Positions 52,880 through 61,987 of a stretch of DNA of 64,000 nucleotides are shown piece by piece (the first letter of the stretch is position 1; every line of letters begins with the position of its first letter). The stretch covers positions 62,001-126,000 of the forward strand of contig NZ_MDAG01000002.1 in assembly GCF_002876705.1 (NCBI RefSeq), read 5' to 3'. A program made the position numbers and the translations under genes. This DNA comes from Enterovibrio norvegicus_B (GTDB lineage Bacteria > Pseudomonadota > Gammaproteobacteria > Enterobacterales > Vibrionaceae). The notes under the pieces were generated by a model. That model did not search any database and was not told where the DNA came from. It saw only the letters and a program-made list of their open reading frames with translations.

Positions 52880-53743
52880 TTAGCAGCTTACAATTTTTGT
52901 TGAAAGCGTATGCGTCTCGCCAGCATTCAATGTCACGCTGCGATCATGTACCGCAGACTCCACACACACCATGGTTTCATAGCTGTTATCTGCCATGTCA
53001 CCCATGCTGATTGACAGTGCTTTCCAAGGGTTCCACACAACCACGCCATTGTTACCACCGTTGATCACGTTAAGGCGACGCTGCAGGGCAGGATCGTCTA
53101 CGACGACCGTTTCGTCTGCGTGCGGGTAAATGCGGTCAACTTCTTGATCAAATTGTGTGTTACCTGCGCTTGGCTTACGCACGCCACCTTCAATGTATTC
53201 GTTACCGAGGCTCGATACTGTGGTTGTGGTGATGTCACCAATGTTGAGGTAAGTGTGCAGTGCGCCGCCCAGTTGGAACGGTGTATCGCCTGTGTTGGTA
53301 CTGACCAGTTTCACATCTAGCGTGTCAGCCACTTCAATGAGGAGTTCTGCCTTGAATGCATGTGGCCAAATCGCGCGGGTTTCCGCTGAGTCTTGCAGCG
53401 TTAGGCTGATGATCACGCCTTCATCGTTTTCACGATGTTCGTTGAGTGTCCACTCGCTGGTGCGGGCGAAGCCATGAGATGGTTCAGCCGCTTTACCAAA
53501 CCAAGGCCAACAGACTGGAATGCCACCTCGAATGGCTTTGCTGCCGCCAAAGTCAGCGTTCTCGCTCATCCAAATGGTATCTTTCTTACCAGTAGGCTGA
53601 AAGCTAAGTACGTGAGCACCAAAGAGAGAAATCGCCGCGGTTGCTTTTGGATGAATAACGCGAACAACTTTGATGCCGTCCAATTCGCAAACGGTAACAT
53701 AGTCAGAGAGTACAGCAAGGGTAGGGAGCTGTTTAACGTCCAT
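52880..53743 (-). CDS. yeaD: D-hexose-6-phosphate mutarotase YeaD
   Basis: Aldose-1-epimerase-like protein of 287 residues that interconverts anomers of hexose-6-phosphates. ATG 53743, with AAGG upstream, gives the usual length; a frame start at 53809 overlaps the gapA terminator and is rejected. The beta-sandwich shows GAHVLSFQPTG, GGIPVCWPWFG, SHGFAR with a catalytic His and a Glu (GNEYIEGG). Directly follows gapA, as in E. coli, and is probably expressed with it. Confidence 0.93.
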   Translation of the reverse strand: MDVKQLPTLAVLSDYVTVCELDGIKVVRVIHPKATAAISLFGAHVLSFQPTGKKDTIWMSENADFGGSKAIRGGIPVCWPWFGKAAEPSHGFARTSEWTLNEHRENDEGVIISLTLQDSAETRAIWPHAFKAELLIEVADTLDVKLVSTNTGDTPFQLGGALHTYLNIGDITTTTVSSLGNEYIEGGVRKPSAGNTQFDQEVDRIYPHADETVVVDDPALQRRLNVINGGNNGVVVWNPWKALSISMGDMADNSYETMVCVESAVHDRSVTLNAGETHTLSTKIVSC

Positions 53744-53778
53744 GAAGCATGCCTTCTGAATGTGAAATTTAGGTACAA

Positions 53779-53804
53779 AAAAGGCGGCCATTAAGCCGCC
53801 TTTT
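53779..53804 (-). terminator. gapA terminator
   Basis: AAAAGGCGGC / GCCGCCTTTT with a six-base loop, T-run on the minus strand. A partial terminator or attenuator before yeaD is possible. Confidence 0.85.
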
Positions 53805-53836
53805 GTCACTCATGCCTTAACGGCAATCCGGAATGA

Positions 53837-54832
53837 TTACTTAGAGATGTGAGCAACCAGGTCCAGAACTTTGTTTGAGTAACCGATTTCGTTGTCGTAC
53901 CAAGATACAACTTTAACGAATTTGTCAGTCAGAGCAACACCTGCTTTCGCATCGAATACTGAAGTTTGAACTTCACCGATGAAGTCTTGAGATACAACTT
54001 CGTCTTCAGTGTAGCCAAGAACGCCAGCCATTTCGCCTTCTGAAGCAGCTTTCATTGCCGCACAGATTTCTGCGTAAGTAGCAGCTTCTTTCAGGTTAAC
54101 AGTCAGGTCAACAACAGAAACGTTTGCAGTTGGTACGCGGAAAGCCATACCAGTCAGTTTGCCGTTTAGTTCTGGAAGAACTACGCCAACTGCTTTAGCT
54201 GCGCCAGTTGATGATGGGATGATGTTCTGAGAAGCACCACGACCACCACGCCAGTCTTTCGCAGAAGGACCGTCAACAGTTTTCTGAGTTGCAGTAGTAG
54301 CGTGAACAGTAGTCATAAGACCAGATTCGATGCCCCACTTGTCGTTCAGTACTTTCGCGATAGGCGCAAGACAGTTGGTAGTACAAGAAGCGTTAGAAAC
54401 GATGTCTTGACCAGCGTAAGAAGCGTGGTTAACGCCCATTACGAACATTGGCGTTGCGTCTTTAGAAGGACCAGTTAGAACAACTTTCTTCGCACCAGCA
54501 GTGATGTGTTGGCGTGCAGTTTCGTCAGTCAGGAAGATACCAGTTGCTTCAGCAACAACATCAACACCTACTGCGTCCCACTGAAGTTCAGTTGGGTTAC
54601 GTTCTGCAGTTACACGTACGGTTTTACCGTTAACAACCAAGTTACCGTCTACAACTTCAACAGTACCGTTGAAACGGCCGTGAGTTGAGTCGTACTTCAG
54701 CATGTACGCCATGTAATCAACGTCGATCAGGTCGTTGATTGCTACAACTTCGATGTCGTTACGCTCAACAGATGCACGGAAAACGAAACGGCCGATACGG
54801 CCAAAACCGTTAATACCTACTTTGATAGTCAT
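53837..54832 (-). CDS. gapA: glyceraldehyde-3-phosphate dehydrogenase
   Basis: Glycolytic enzyme of 331 residues that oxidises glyceraldehyde-3-phosphate with NAD+ and phosphate. The NAD-binding motif is INGFGRIGRFVFRA (7-20), the catalytic cysteine is Cys150 in SNASCTTNCLAP, and the family length is exact. The start at ATG 54832 has GGAG upstream and is preferred over 54907. Strong codon bias towards common codons, as expected of a highly expressed enzyme. Same position relative to msrB and yeaD as in E. coli. Confidence 0.97.
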   Translation of the reverse strand: MTIKVGINGFGRIGRFVFRASVERNDIEVVAINDLIDVDYMAYMLKYDSTHGRFNGTVEVVDGNLVVNGKTVRVTAERNPTELQWDAVGVDVVAEATGIFLTDETARQHITAGAKKVVLTGPSKDATPMFVMGVNHASYAGQDIVSNASCTTNCLAPIAKVLNDKWGIESGLMTTVHATTATQKTVDGPSAKDWRGGRGASQNIIPSSTGAAKAVGVVLPELNGKLTGMAFRVPTANVSVVDLTVNLKEAATYAEICAAMKAASEGEMAGVLGYTEDEVVSQDFIGEVQTSVFDAKAGVALTDKFVKVVSWYDNEIGYSNKVLDLVAHISK

Positions 54833-55493
54833 TATGTTGCTCCACAACTTAATATCTAGTGAAAGGAAATTGGTAGTAAAATTACAGAATCGGTATCCCC
54901 CATGCAAGCGAAAAACCGATCTAAATTGCGTAAAGTCAAAATTTAGTACGGATTATTTTTACATCACCCAAACAAATTTTGTGTTTCCTGTTGGAAAAGT
55001 TGAATTTATTGGGGCCAATGACACGATGACTGATTTTTGAACATTGCGCACTGAAATGCATACAGCACATAAAACGTACGCAAATCGGTATATCGAAAAG
55101 TATGGTGAGAATAGTGCGATGCTTGAGTGCGAAATTTGAGAATTGGAACGAGTTACAAGTTAATCCATGCACAGGCTATTTTGCGGTGTTACTCACGAAC
55201 ATTATGCGTCGTTGAGGTCAAATGAATGTCGCTCGAATGCATTCACCTCGTTGCATTATTAGAAAGACACACTTAAGTCGTTAGAACTCAAAACAATGAC
55301 GGTGGACGCAAAGAGGCTCTTTAAACTGACGATACGTCAATTTGTACTCAGCTTTGGGTTCATTCATAGAAAGGATCATGCGCTTGATCACATCTATGCG
55401 TGCGAATGCTTATTGTCTGCACGAGAACTGTTTTAAATAGGAGACTAACTGATGCTTCGGCACGAATAAATGCATTCAACACAGGGAGTAAAG
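54833..55493. other. gapA/msrB divergent promoter region
   Basis: 661 bases with no coding frame supported by a ribosome site. It should hold promoters for gapA and msrB. Nothing distinctive is recognised. Confidence 0.5.
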
Positions 55494-55892
55494 ATGACAA
55501 AGGGCGGCGATGATAAGTGGAAAGCATCACTTTCTGAGTTGGCTTATAAGGTTTGTCGCTTGGGGCACACAGAGCCAGCATATAGCGGAGCCTTACTCCA
55601 TAATCACCGATTTGGGTCTTACCATTGCATCTGTTGCAATCAGCGATTATTTGATTCGAACACTAAATTTGATTCTGGGTGCGGTTGGCCGAGTTTTGAT
55701 GCAGCAATTGAAGGCACTGTTCGCTATGTGGCAGATAATAGCCATGGCATGGTAAGAACGGAAATTCGTTGTGTTCAATGTGACAGTCATTTGGGGCATG
55801 TATTTGATGATGGCCCAACGAGCACGGGTCAACGCTATTGCGTGAATTCAGTTTCCATGCAGTTTGATGGCGCATTTCCCTCCGACCAATAA
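55494..55892 (+). CDS. msrB: peptide-methionine (R)-S-oxide reductase MsrB
   Basis: Repairs oxidised methionine R-sulfoxides in proteins; 132 residues. Zinc ligands are Cys45/Cys48 (HCICC) and Cys93/Cys96 (CVQC); the catalytic Cys is 116 in RYCVNS; Cys63 in GCGWPSF could be a resolving residue. AGGGAG gives a good ribosome site for ATG 55494; an earlier start at 55470 is not needed. Conserved next to gapA and, in E. coli, next to yeaC. Confidence 0.95.
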   Translation: MTKGGDDKWKASLSELAYKVCRLGHTEPAYSGALLHNHRFGSYHCICCNQRLFDSNTKFDSGCGWPSFDAAIEGTVRYVADNSHGMVRTEIRCVQCDSHLGHVFDDGPTSTGQRYCVNSVSMQFDGAFPSDQ

Positions 55893-55915
55893 CGTCATGT
55901 GATTTTCGGTGAAAT

Positions 55916-55946
55916 AAAAAAGCGAACGGCAAACGTTCGCTTTTTT
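55916..55946. terminator. terminator between msrB and the convergent lipoprotein gene
   Basis: AAAAAAGCGAACG / CGTTCGCTTTTTT with a five-base loop. Confidence 0.9.
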
Positions 55947-56033
55947 GTTGTGTCCTGTCAGTGTCTTTTATTAATGTGCGTGTCCCATTGTGGTGCTGCA
56001 CTATTAATCAGAGAAAAGAGTGCGTCTTAGAAA

Positions 56034-56903
56034 CTATTCTTTCTTGTTATCAATGATGGCTAATGTGCTTAATAAACCCGTATTAAAATCACCATCTTCA
56101 ATGGCGCTCGCAATGTCGCCTGCAATGTCTGAAATTTGATCACGTCTCGCGTCTTCCATCGGATAGAGCAATTTCAACTGTGCTTGCTTCGCAACGGGAA
56201 GATCCATTTCTGAGCCGACCAATGCCCATAGGTAAGCAATGTCCAAGTTGCCGAGTGAGTGGTTTGCTGTTGCCAGCGATTTGATGGCTTCTGGGACAGT
56301 TTTGTCTCGTGTTTTTCCTGCTCGGCCATCGTAAAGTGTCAATGACTTTTGTAGTAGGTCAATGGTGTGAAGCTTGTCTTTATCGACGTAGTATGTGGCA
56401 AGGCCGAGTTGTAGTTCTGGTGTGTCGAGGTACTCGGTTTCTTCTAGCTTTAAGAATTGCTCTAACGCTTCGTTATCACCCTGAGTCCAACGGTAATAGA
56501 TGATTGAGGGTTGATAAGAGCTTTTCAGTTCCTGTTCAAGACGCTCAATGGAATCGAAGGCGTGAAACAATGCTTCTGTACGGAGTGTCTTTTTTGCTTT
56601 TAGTGTGGTTGTCTCGATCTGTGCGACGAGCTCCATACACCTTGCATATTTCTTGGTGAGCATTAGCTCATCGAACTTATTGAGATCGGACGGTTTCTTG
56701 GTGACGTTAAAACGCTTCCAGATGAGGTCGGTGCGTTCATGACGGCATTGACCATCTTGCACATTGAGCTTGGCGCAAATTGAAGGGTTGTTTTCACAAA
56801 GTTGAGCGGTGCTGCGGTTACTCTCAAAGCAGCCTGTGACCAGTAACGTACTACATACGGTAACGGCGAGTTTGATGCTGAATTTGGCTCGACTTATCTT
56901 CAT
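56034..56903 (-). CDS. DUF2989-type lipoprotein
   Basis: Predicted lipid-anchored periplasmic protein of 289 residues. The start at ATG 56903 gives a signal peptide with lipobox LVTGC (Cys25); earlier in-frame starts are rejected. Conserved cysteines near the mature N-terminus (QLCENNPSICAKL, GQCRHERTDLIWKRF) and a helical, tetratricopeptide-like second part (LGLATYYVDKDKLHTIDLLQKSLTLYDG) match the DUF2989 family known from Vibrionaceae. Function unknown. It lies between the RTX gene and msrB and is convergent with msrB. Confidence 0.75.
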   Translation of the reverse strand: MKISRAKFSIKLAVTVCSTLLVTGCFESNRSTAQLCENNPSICAKLNVQDGQCRHERTDLIWKRFNVTKKPSDLNKFDELMLTKKYARCMELVAQIETTTLKAKKTLRTEALFHAFDSIERLEQELKSSYQPSIIYYRWTQGDNEALEQFLKLEETEYLDTPELQLGLATYYVDKDKLHTIDLLQKSLTLYDGRAGKTRDKTVPEAIKSLATANHSLGNLDIAYLWALVGSEMDLPVAKQAQLKLLYPMEDARRDQISDIAGDIASAIEDGDFNTGLLSTLAIIDNKKE

Positions 56904-57015
56904 TCCGTGAAATGCTCTTCTGTTTTTAAATCGGGACACAAGACTTATAACATAAACACTTCTTCTTAGTTTATCTCCAATTTCGGCCTTTTGCGTGACC
57001 ACGCAAAGAGAAAAA

Positions 57016-57038
57016 AAGGCCAGCGTGATGCTGACCTT
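57016..57038 (-). terminator. terminator after the first RTX gene
   Basis: AAGGCCAGC / GCTGACCTT (one mismatch), T-run on the minus strand. Confidence 0.7.
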
Positions 57039-57075
57039 CCTCTTGCTTACGGATTTTATCTGAATTTATAGACCG

Positions 57076-58842
57076 TTATACGATATCCGTTCCGAGGTAA
57101 GTAATATTCTCTGCGTCGGTCCAAATCGTGATTTGATCGTCACTGAACTGGTCATCAAACACATAAGCCTGAAGATCGCTGACTTGCGCGTTGGTTAGCC
57201 CCATCTTTTCTATCATTGCGGGGGTTATATCAGCGTTTGATGTTGCAGATGCATTGTATGCCCAATTGACACCCGTTAGGTTCAACGTGTCGTCACCATC
57301 CCCCAACCAAGCAACAAAACCCTGCCAGTCGTCATTGTTTGTATCGTCAGATTGCTGATCAATAGAGTGTGTATTGATAGTGACAGTTTGATCATTGCTG
57401 CCACCAACTACGGCTTCGATACCCGCAATGACATTACCACCCACACTCGGTGTTGTTTGATAGGCATCTCCAGTGAAATCAACATGCTGTTCGCCTTCGA
57501 CTGTGAGTGTGTCAAAGCCAGTTGAAGCATTGTAGATACTCTGGTTTATTTGTTTGCCACTGCTCAGAGTTTGAATTTGCCCCTCAAAGTCATCTTGGTC
57601 AAAAACCAGTGTGTCTGAGAAAGTACTGCCACGGAGAATATCGGCTCCTTCTTGTCCATCAAGAAAATTGTCCATACTCCGCCAACCTGCGAAAAGGTAA
57701 TCGTCGCCTTGTCCACCCAGTAAAGTATTGCTGCCAAGTGTTCCATAGATTTCGTCGTTACCATCACCACCATCGAGGAAATCATTTCCTGATTTACCGA
57801 TTAGGATGTCATCCCCATCTTCGCCGTAAATTTCATCGTTGCCTGCACCGCCGCGTAGATCGTCGTTACCATCACCACCGTATATTTCATCGTCATCTCG
57901 ACCGCCAAACACGAGGTCATCGCCATCGCCCGTATCGATATAATTGCTGCCAGCGGTACCATGAACTTCATCGTCCCCTTGGTCCGCCCAGACTTCATCA
58001 TCGCCCGCGCCAGCAACAATGGTGTCATCGCCGTCTTGACCGAAGATCAGGTCGTCACCATCACCGCCATCCAGAGTGTCGTTACCGCGTCCGCCGCGCA
58101 GTTCGTCATCACCAGCCCCGCCTTCTAACGTGTCGTCACCATTTTGGCCGAACAGCCGGTCGTCGCCGTTTCCACCGTGAATGAGGTCGTCGCCGTCCTC
58201 ACCCCACATTCTGTCGTCACCTTCGCCACCTGAAAGTACGTCGTTACCATCGCCGCCTATCAGAGAGTCATCCCCGCCTTCACCATAAAGGCGATCATCG
58301 CCGTCATAGCCATAAAGGGAATCATTGCCGCCAATGGTTGGATCGCCAGTGATTTGTTCTACCTCTATGGAGACAGAAGAGGACGGTATGTTGGTTTCTA
58401 CGTCGTTTAGGACGAGAGGGCGCCACTCGAACCCAGGTCTGTCAGCGACAGGTAGTGAGAAAAAGACAAGGGTTGTGCCATTGGCGACATTGATATCAAT
58501 GGCACTGGTGTCTTGCGCGGTGGCCGTTGATTCGACGAGGATTTTTGTGCTCAACACATTGCCGCTGCTATCTAAAACGGCGTAGCCGACACTTTTATCA
58601 TCGCCAGAAGGAAATGAAAACTGTGACAAATGTACTGACAGAACAGTCTCACTAGAGATACTGTAACTGCCATCAGAATTTTGCGAGAGTTGAGAAATCT
58701 GACTGCTTGACGAATCGCCATAAACAACGTCATCGCCTTCATAGGCTCGAAGGGTGTCATTTCCTTCAAGGCCATAGATGAGGTCGTCGTCGGTTGTACC
58801 GTCGAGCATGTTTGCGGCGTTATCGCCAGTGATCGTAGCCAT
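57076..58842 (-). CDS. RTX calcium-binding repeat protein 1 (588 aa)
   Basis: Acidic protein of 588 residues with nonapeptide repeats of the form GGxGxDxLx. A short block is at 16-42 and the main block covers about 172-387 with many intact GDD units; these form a calcium-loaded parallel beta roll. The residues between blocks (about 50-160) form a beta-rich domain that shares VGYxxLDSxGNVLS with RTX protein 2. The C-terminal 90 residues (GNVIAGIEAVVGGSN, GDGDDTLNLTGVNWAYNA, DAENITYLGTDIV) are also shared and probably include the uncleaved type I secretion signal. There is no N-terminal signal peptide. No HlyB/HlyD/TolC-like genes lie nearby. Starts at ATG 58842. Confidence 0.85.
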   Translation of the reverse strand: MATITGDNAANMLDGTTDDDLIYGLEGNDTLRAYEGDDVVYGDSSSSQISQLSQNSDGSYSISSETVLSVHLSQFSFPSGDDKSVGYAVLDSSGNVLSTKILVESTATAQDTSAIDINVANGTTLVFFSLPVADRPGFEWRPLVLNDVETNIPSSSVSIEVEQITGDPTIGGNDSLYGYDGDDRLYGEGGDDSLIGGDGNDVLSGGEGDDRMWGEDGDDLIHGGNGDDRLFGQNGDDTLEGGAGDDELRGGRGNDTLDGGDGDDLIFGQDGDDTIVAGAGDDEVWADQGDDEVHGTAGSNYIDTGDGDDLVFGGRDDDEIYGGDGNDDLRGGAGNDEIYGEDGDDILIGKSGNDFLDGGDGNDEIYGTLGSNTLLGGQGDDYLFAGWRSMDNFLDGQEGADILRGSTFSDTLVFDQDDFEGQIQTLSSGKQINQSIYNASTGFDTLTVEGEQHVDFTGDAYQTTPSVGGNVIAGIEAVVGGSNDQTVTINTHSIDQQSDDTNNDDWQGFVAWLGDGDDTLNLTGVNWAYNASATSNADITPAMIEKMGLTNAQVSDLQAYVFDDQFSDDQITIWTDAENITYLGTDIV

Positions 58843-59320
58843 GGGTTTTACCTTTTAATGGGCGCTTTCAACAATAAATAGTGCGCACAGAACCGTTCAA
58901 ATTACGCATTGACGTTGTGCAAAATTACGGGGGGTAAAACCTACAGTCTTTGATTATTTTTATGTGCGATGAATTGAACACATTTGCTGATGACAAGTGA
59001 GGCATTCATCGTCAATTGGATAAACACGTTTTATTGAAACGAGTTTCTCTACACCCTCGATAATATGGTGATACGGTGGCAAAAGCTGAGCAATGTCACA
59101 AGACTATGGCTGTCTATTAATAAGAAAATCAGTACTATTAGGGTTGAGAGACATGCTGATCCTCGCGCAAAGCATGATCAAAATATGAGATCTTCATTCA
59201 AAAAAGAATGGGTTTCAAACAAGACGCAATCATGAAATATTTGGTGTAAAGTAATCCAAATAGTGGCCTCATGCGTTGATTAATGCGAGATGTAGAACCA
59301 AGGGAAGGTGCAAAATAAAA
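58843..59320. other. divergent promoter region between RTX 1 and yeaC
   Basis: 478 bases, AT-rich, no recognised gene. Confidence 0.5.
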
Positions 59321-59605
59321 ATGGATATCGAACAACTACTAGAAAGCATCACACCTGAAGCATTTGAACGATTAAATTATGCTGTTGCAACGGGAAAATG
59401 GCCGGAAGGTACACCTCTGACTCAAGAACAGCGTGACAATGCAATGCAAGTGGTCATGTTGTACCAATCGCGCAATAACACTGACCCTCAGCACATGTCT
59501 GTGGCAGCGGGTGGAGACATCAAGCTCAAGTCAAAGAGTGAATTAAAGCGTGATTTTTCGCCTGCGCAAGAAACCATTGTTCAGGTGAAAGCATCTGACG
59601 ATTAA
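59321..59605 (+). CDS. yeaC: YeaC family protein (DUF1315)
   Basis: Small cytoplasmic protein of 94 residues, DUF1315/YeaC family: PEAFERLNYAVATGKWPEG, LTQEQRDNAMQVVMLYQ and the motif QHMSV follow E. coli YeaC. The start is ATG 59321; a frame start at 59276 is rejected. No biochemical function is known. In E. coli yeaC sits between ansA/pncA side genes and msrB; here it is flanked on both sides by RTX protein genes on the opposite strand. Confidence 0.9.
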   Translation: MDIEQLLESITPEAFERLNYAVATGKWPEGTPLTQEQRDNAMQVVMLYQSRNNTDPQHMSVAAGGDIKLKSKSELKRDFSPAQETIVQVKASDD

Positions 59606-59636
59606 TCGGTGCTTTTTTCATTCTTAAAGATGAAAA

Positions 59637-59658
59637 AAACGGCCCGGATGGGCCGTTT
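59637..59658. terminator. terminator between yeaC and RTX 2
   Basis: AAACGGCCC / GGGCCGTTT with a 4-base loop; serves convergent yeaC and the second RTX gene. Confidence 0.8.
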
Positions 59659-59697
59659 GTTGTTACTAGCTTTTTATCACAATAAGATCGTCGTCAA

Positions 59698-61272
59698 TTA
59701 AACGATATCAATACCGGATTGCGTAACGTGTTCAGCGTCCGTCCAAACAGTAATCTGTGAATTGCTGTTGAAGTCGAAAGTGAAAACGTATGCTTGAAGG
59801 TCGGCAACTTCACCTGCAGTCAGGCCCATTTGCTGAATCATCTCTGGCGAGATATCAGCATTAGACACGCCTGCTGCATCGTAGCTCCAATTCGCACCAA
59901 CGAGGTTCAAGGTGTCATCACCTTCACCAAGGTACGCGACAAAACCATCCCAGTTGCTTAGGTCGATGTCATCAGACTGCGCAAAAATGGCGGATTCGTT
60001 CACCGTGATAGTCTGGTCACCCGCATCGCCGATGACGGCTTCAACACCTGAAATGACGTTACCAGTAATGCTCGCATCTGATTGATACTCTGCACCAGTA
60101 AAGTCAGCATGAACGTCACCGTTTACTTTGAGAGTGTCGAAACTTGTTGCTGCGTTGTATAACTTCACATTCACTTCTTGGCCGAATCTATTAGTAAACG
60201 TGCTGCCATCAAAATCATTCACATCAAAAATTAATGTGTCACTTCCAATGCCACCAACGTAAGTATCAACCCCGGCGCCCCCGTCAAGTAAGTTCTCATG
60301 GCCATTGCCTGCAGACAGATGATCGTTGCCTTCACCGCCGAGCAGAGTATTGCTACCAATGCTACCAAATAGGCGATCATCTCCGGCACCGCCGTCGAGA
60401 GTATCGTTTCCTTCTTTGCCGTGCAGAACGTCATCGCCGTCACCACCGTAAATGGTGTCGTCACCCTGGCCGCCACGAATGTTATCTTGACCTTCGTCAC
60501 CATACAGTTCGTCATCACCCTGGCCACCGAAGATCAGGTCATTACCTTCTCCGCCAGAGATGGTATCTTCACCAAGACCACCGTAAACCTTATCATCACC
60601 GCCTTCCGCTGAGATAACATCATCATCAGGTTGGTTTGGTAGGAATTGATTTACATAAACATCAAAGGTGGTATCAACGAAATCACCACGGCCTAAATTC
60701 CAACGGTCATCCCAGATACTGGTATCACCGTCAATCTGTTCATGATCTTGACCATCACCGTTTTCGTTTTCCTGAGAAACATAAACGATAGATTCAATCG
60801 CACCTTGGGTAACAATTGGGATTTGGCCTGAGATATCAAGATCAACCTCACCTTCAACATAGCCTTGAGAAGCGCCGTCAGGGATAAGGAAAAGACTGAG
60901 TGACGTTGCACCTTCTGTGTCAACACTGAAGATAGTCGCGGAGGTTGCAGTTTGTGCATTGGCAGCAAGTACTTCAGCGCTCAACACATTACCATCACTA
61001 TCGAGGAGGAAATATCCAACAGTATTGTTGAATTCAGTGTCGTTGGTGAAATTCGATAGGCTGATATTAAATGTATCACCCTCACTGACATCGTAAGTTC
61101 CGTCAGCGTTTCGTGCGCTCGGAGACGCGCCATTAGCTAACTCGCCGCCGATAATGAGATCATTCCCATCACCACCGTTGAGAATATCATCCCCCTCCAA
61201 CCCATAGATGGTGTCGTCGGTAGAAGTGCCGTTTAACGTATCGTTTTGGTTAGTACCAATAATAGAAGCCAT
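59698..61272 (-). CDS. RTX calcium-binding repeat protein 2 (524 aa)
   Basis: Paralogue of the RTX protein encoded at 57076. A short N-terminal RTX block (about 10-44), a beta-rich domain with VGYFLLDSDGNVLS (85-98), a main GGxGxDxLx block at about 221-348 that is shorter than in paralogue 1, and a C-terminal region GDDTLNLVGANWSYDA and TVWTDAEHVTQSGIDIV that aligns with the other protein to the end. Ends in the same short hydrophobic DIV. The product should fold on calcium outside the cell and be exported by a type I system encoded elsewhere. Starts at ATG 61272. Confidence 0.85.
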   Translation of the reverse strand: MASIIGTNQNDTLNGTSTDDTIYGLEGDDILNGGDGNDLIIGGELANGASPSARNADGTYDVSEGDTFNISLSNFTNDTEFNNTVGYFLLDSDGNVLSAEVLAANAQTATSATIFSVDTEGATSLSLFLIPDGASQGYVEGEVDLDISGQIPIVTQGAIESIVYVSQENENGDGQDHEQIDGDTSIWDDRWNLGRGDFVDTTFDVYVNQFLPNQPDDDVISAEGGDDKVYGGLGEDTISGGEGNDLIFGGQGDDELYGDEGQDNIRGGQGDDTIYGGDGDDVLHGKEGNDTLDGGAGDDRLFGSIGSNTLLGGEGNDHLSAGNGHENLLDGGAGVDTYVGGIGSDTLIFDVNDFDGSTFTNRFGQEVNVKLYNAATSFDTLKVNGDVHADFTGAEYQSDASITGNVISGVEAVIGDAGDQTITVNESAIFAQSDDIDLSNWDGFVAYLGEGDDTLNLVGANWSYDAAGVSNADISPEMIQQMGLTAGEVADLQAYVFTFDFNSNSQITVWTDAEHVTQSGIDIV

Positions 61273-61846
61273 TTTTCATTGCCCTGTGTATAGATAGAGC
61301 CGAAGCTCTGCAACTGACATTCATCGAAAATCCCAACACCGTTTATGTCCGTCATCGCGATGAGATCGCGATGCGATTATTCGCCTTGCAGTCGACGCTT
61401 TATGTTGTGTTGAGTGAGAAAGGTACTGAGAAGACCGACGACTATCTGGCCTTGTACCTAGGGAGAATGTAAATGTACGAATTTCTATGACAAGCGATGA
61501 GCTGTGAATTAAGTGGAATATGGAAGATAGTCTGATGTAAGTGTGACCAGATATTTTCTTAAAGTATGTAATACCGTATATGGAAAGTGCTAATAAAGAG
61601 GGGATAGGGCGATATGGGAATGGGTCTCACTTCCCCGATTTTCCGCGGTTTTTTGCCAGAAAATGCATTTAATTCGTTGTAAAACGACCGTGTCTGGAAT
61701 TTATTTCAGGCCTTTCTCTGTAGTATGTTTTGTACAATAATCTGAATTGCTAATGTACGTTTATTTGTACATTAATGCGATGTGACATGGGAAAGGGGTT
61801 CGAACGAATTGGGCACATTTATTCATACACCCATGGTCAGTGTAGG

Positions 61847-61918
61847 GGCAATGTTAAAAATAGGAATGATGTGAGAAATGGGGACAATGTGAGAAATAGC
61901 GGCAATGTTCGGAAAGTG
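61847..61918. repeat. 18-bp tandem repeat, four imperfect copies
   Basis: Units start at 61847, 61865, 61883 and 61901; the core is AATGTGAGAAAT-like and each would encode NVRN-type residues in frame. Confidence 0.75.
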
Positions 61919-61939
61919 AAGAACGAGTGTGCAAAGCAA

Positions 61940-61965
61940 AAAGCCAGCAGAATACTGCTGGCTTT
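61940..61965 (-). terminator. ansA terminator
   Basis: AAAGCCAGCAG / CTGCTGGCTTT with a 4-base loop, T-run on the minus strand. Confidence 0.9.
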
Positions 61966-61987
61966 GGGTGTGCGTTAACGAGGTTGC

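Larger units (their letters stand above)
61273..61987. other. region between RTX 2 and ansA
   Basis: 715 bases. Contains the 18-base in-frame repeat at 61847-61918 and the ansA terminator (61940-61965). The 67-codon frame that includes the repeat is not accepted as a gene. Confidence 0.5.

Noticed and set aside
57076..61272. RTX genes as pore-forming haemolysins
   Set aside because: Only calcium-repeat and beta-domain sequence are present, with no hydrophobic pore domain, acyltransferase or adjacent HlyB/D; structural or adhesive role is more likely.
61775..61978. 67-codon plus frame with NVRN repeats
   Set aside because: Driven by the 18-bp repeat; runs into the ansA terminator; no ribosome site.
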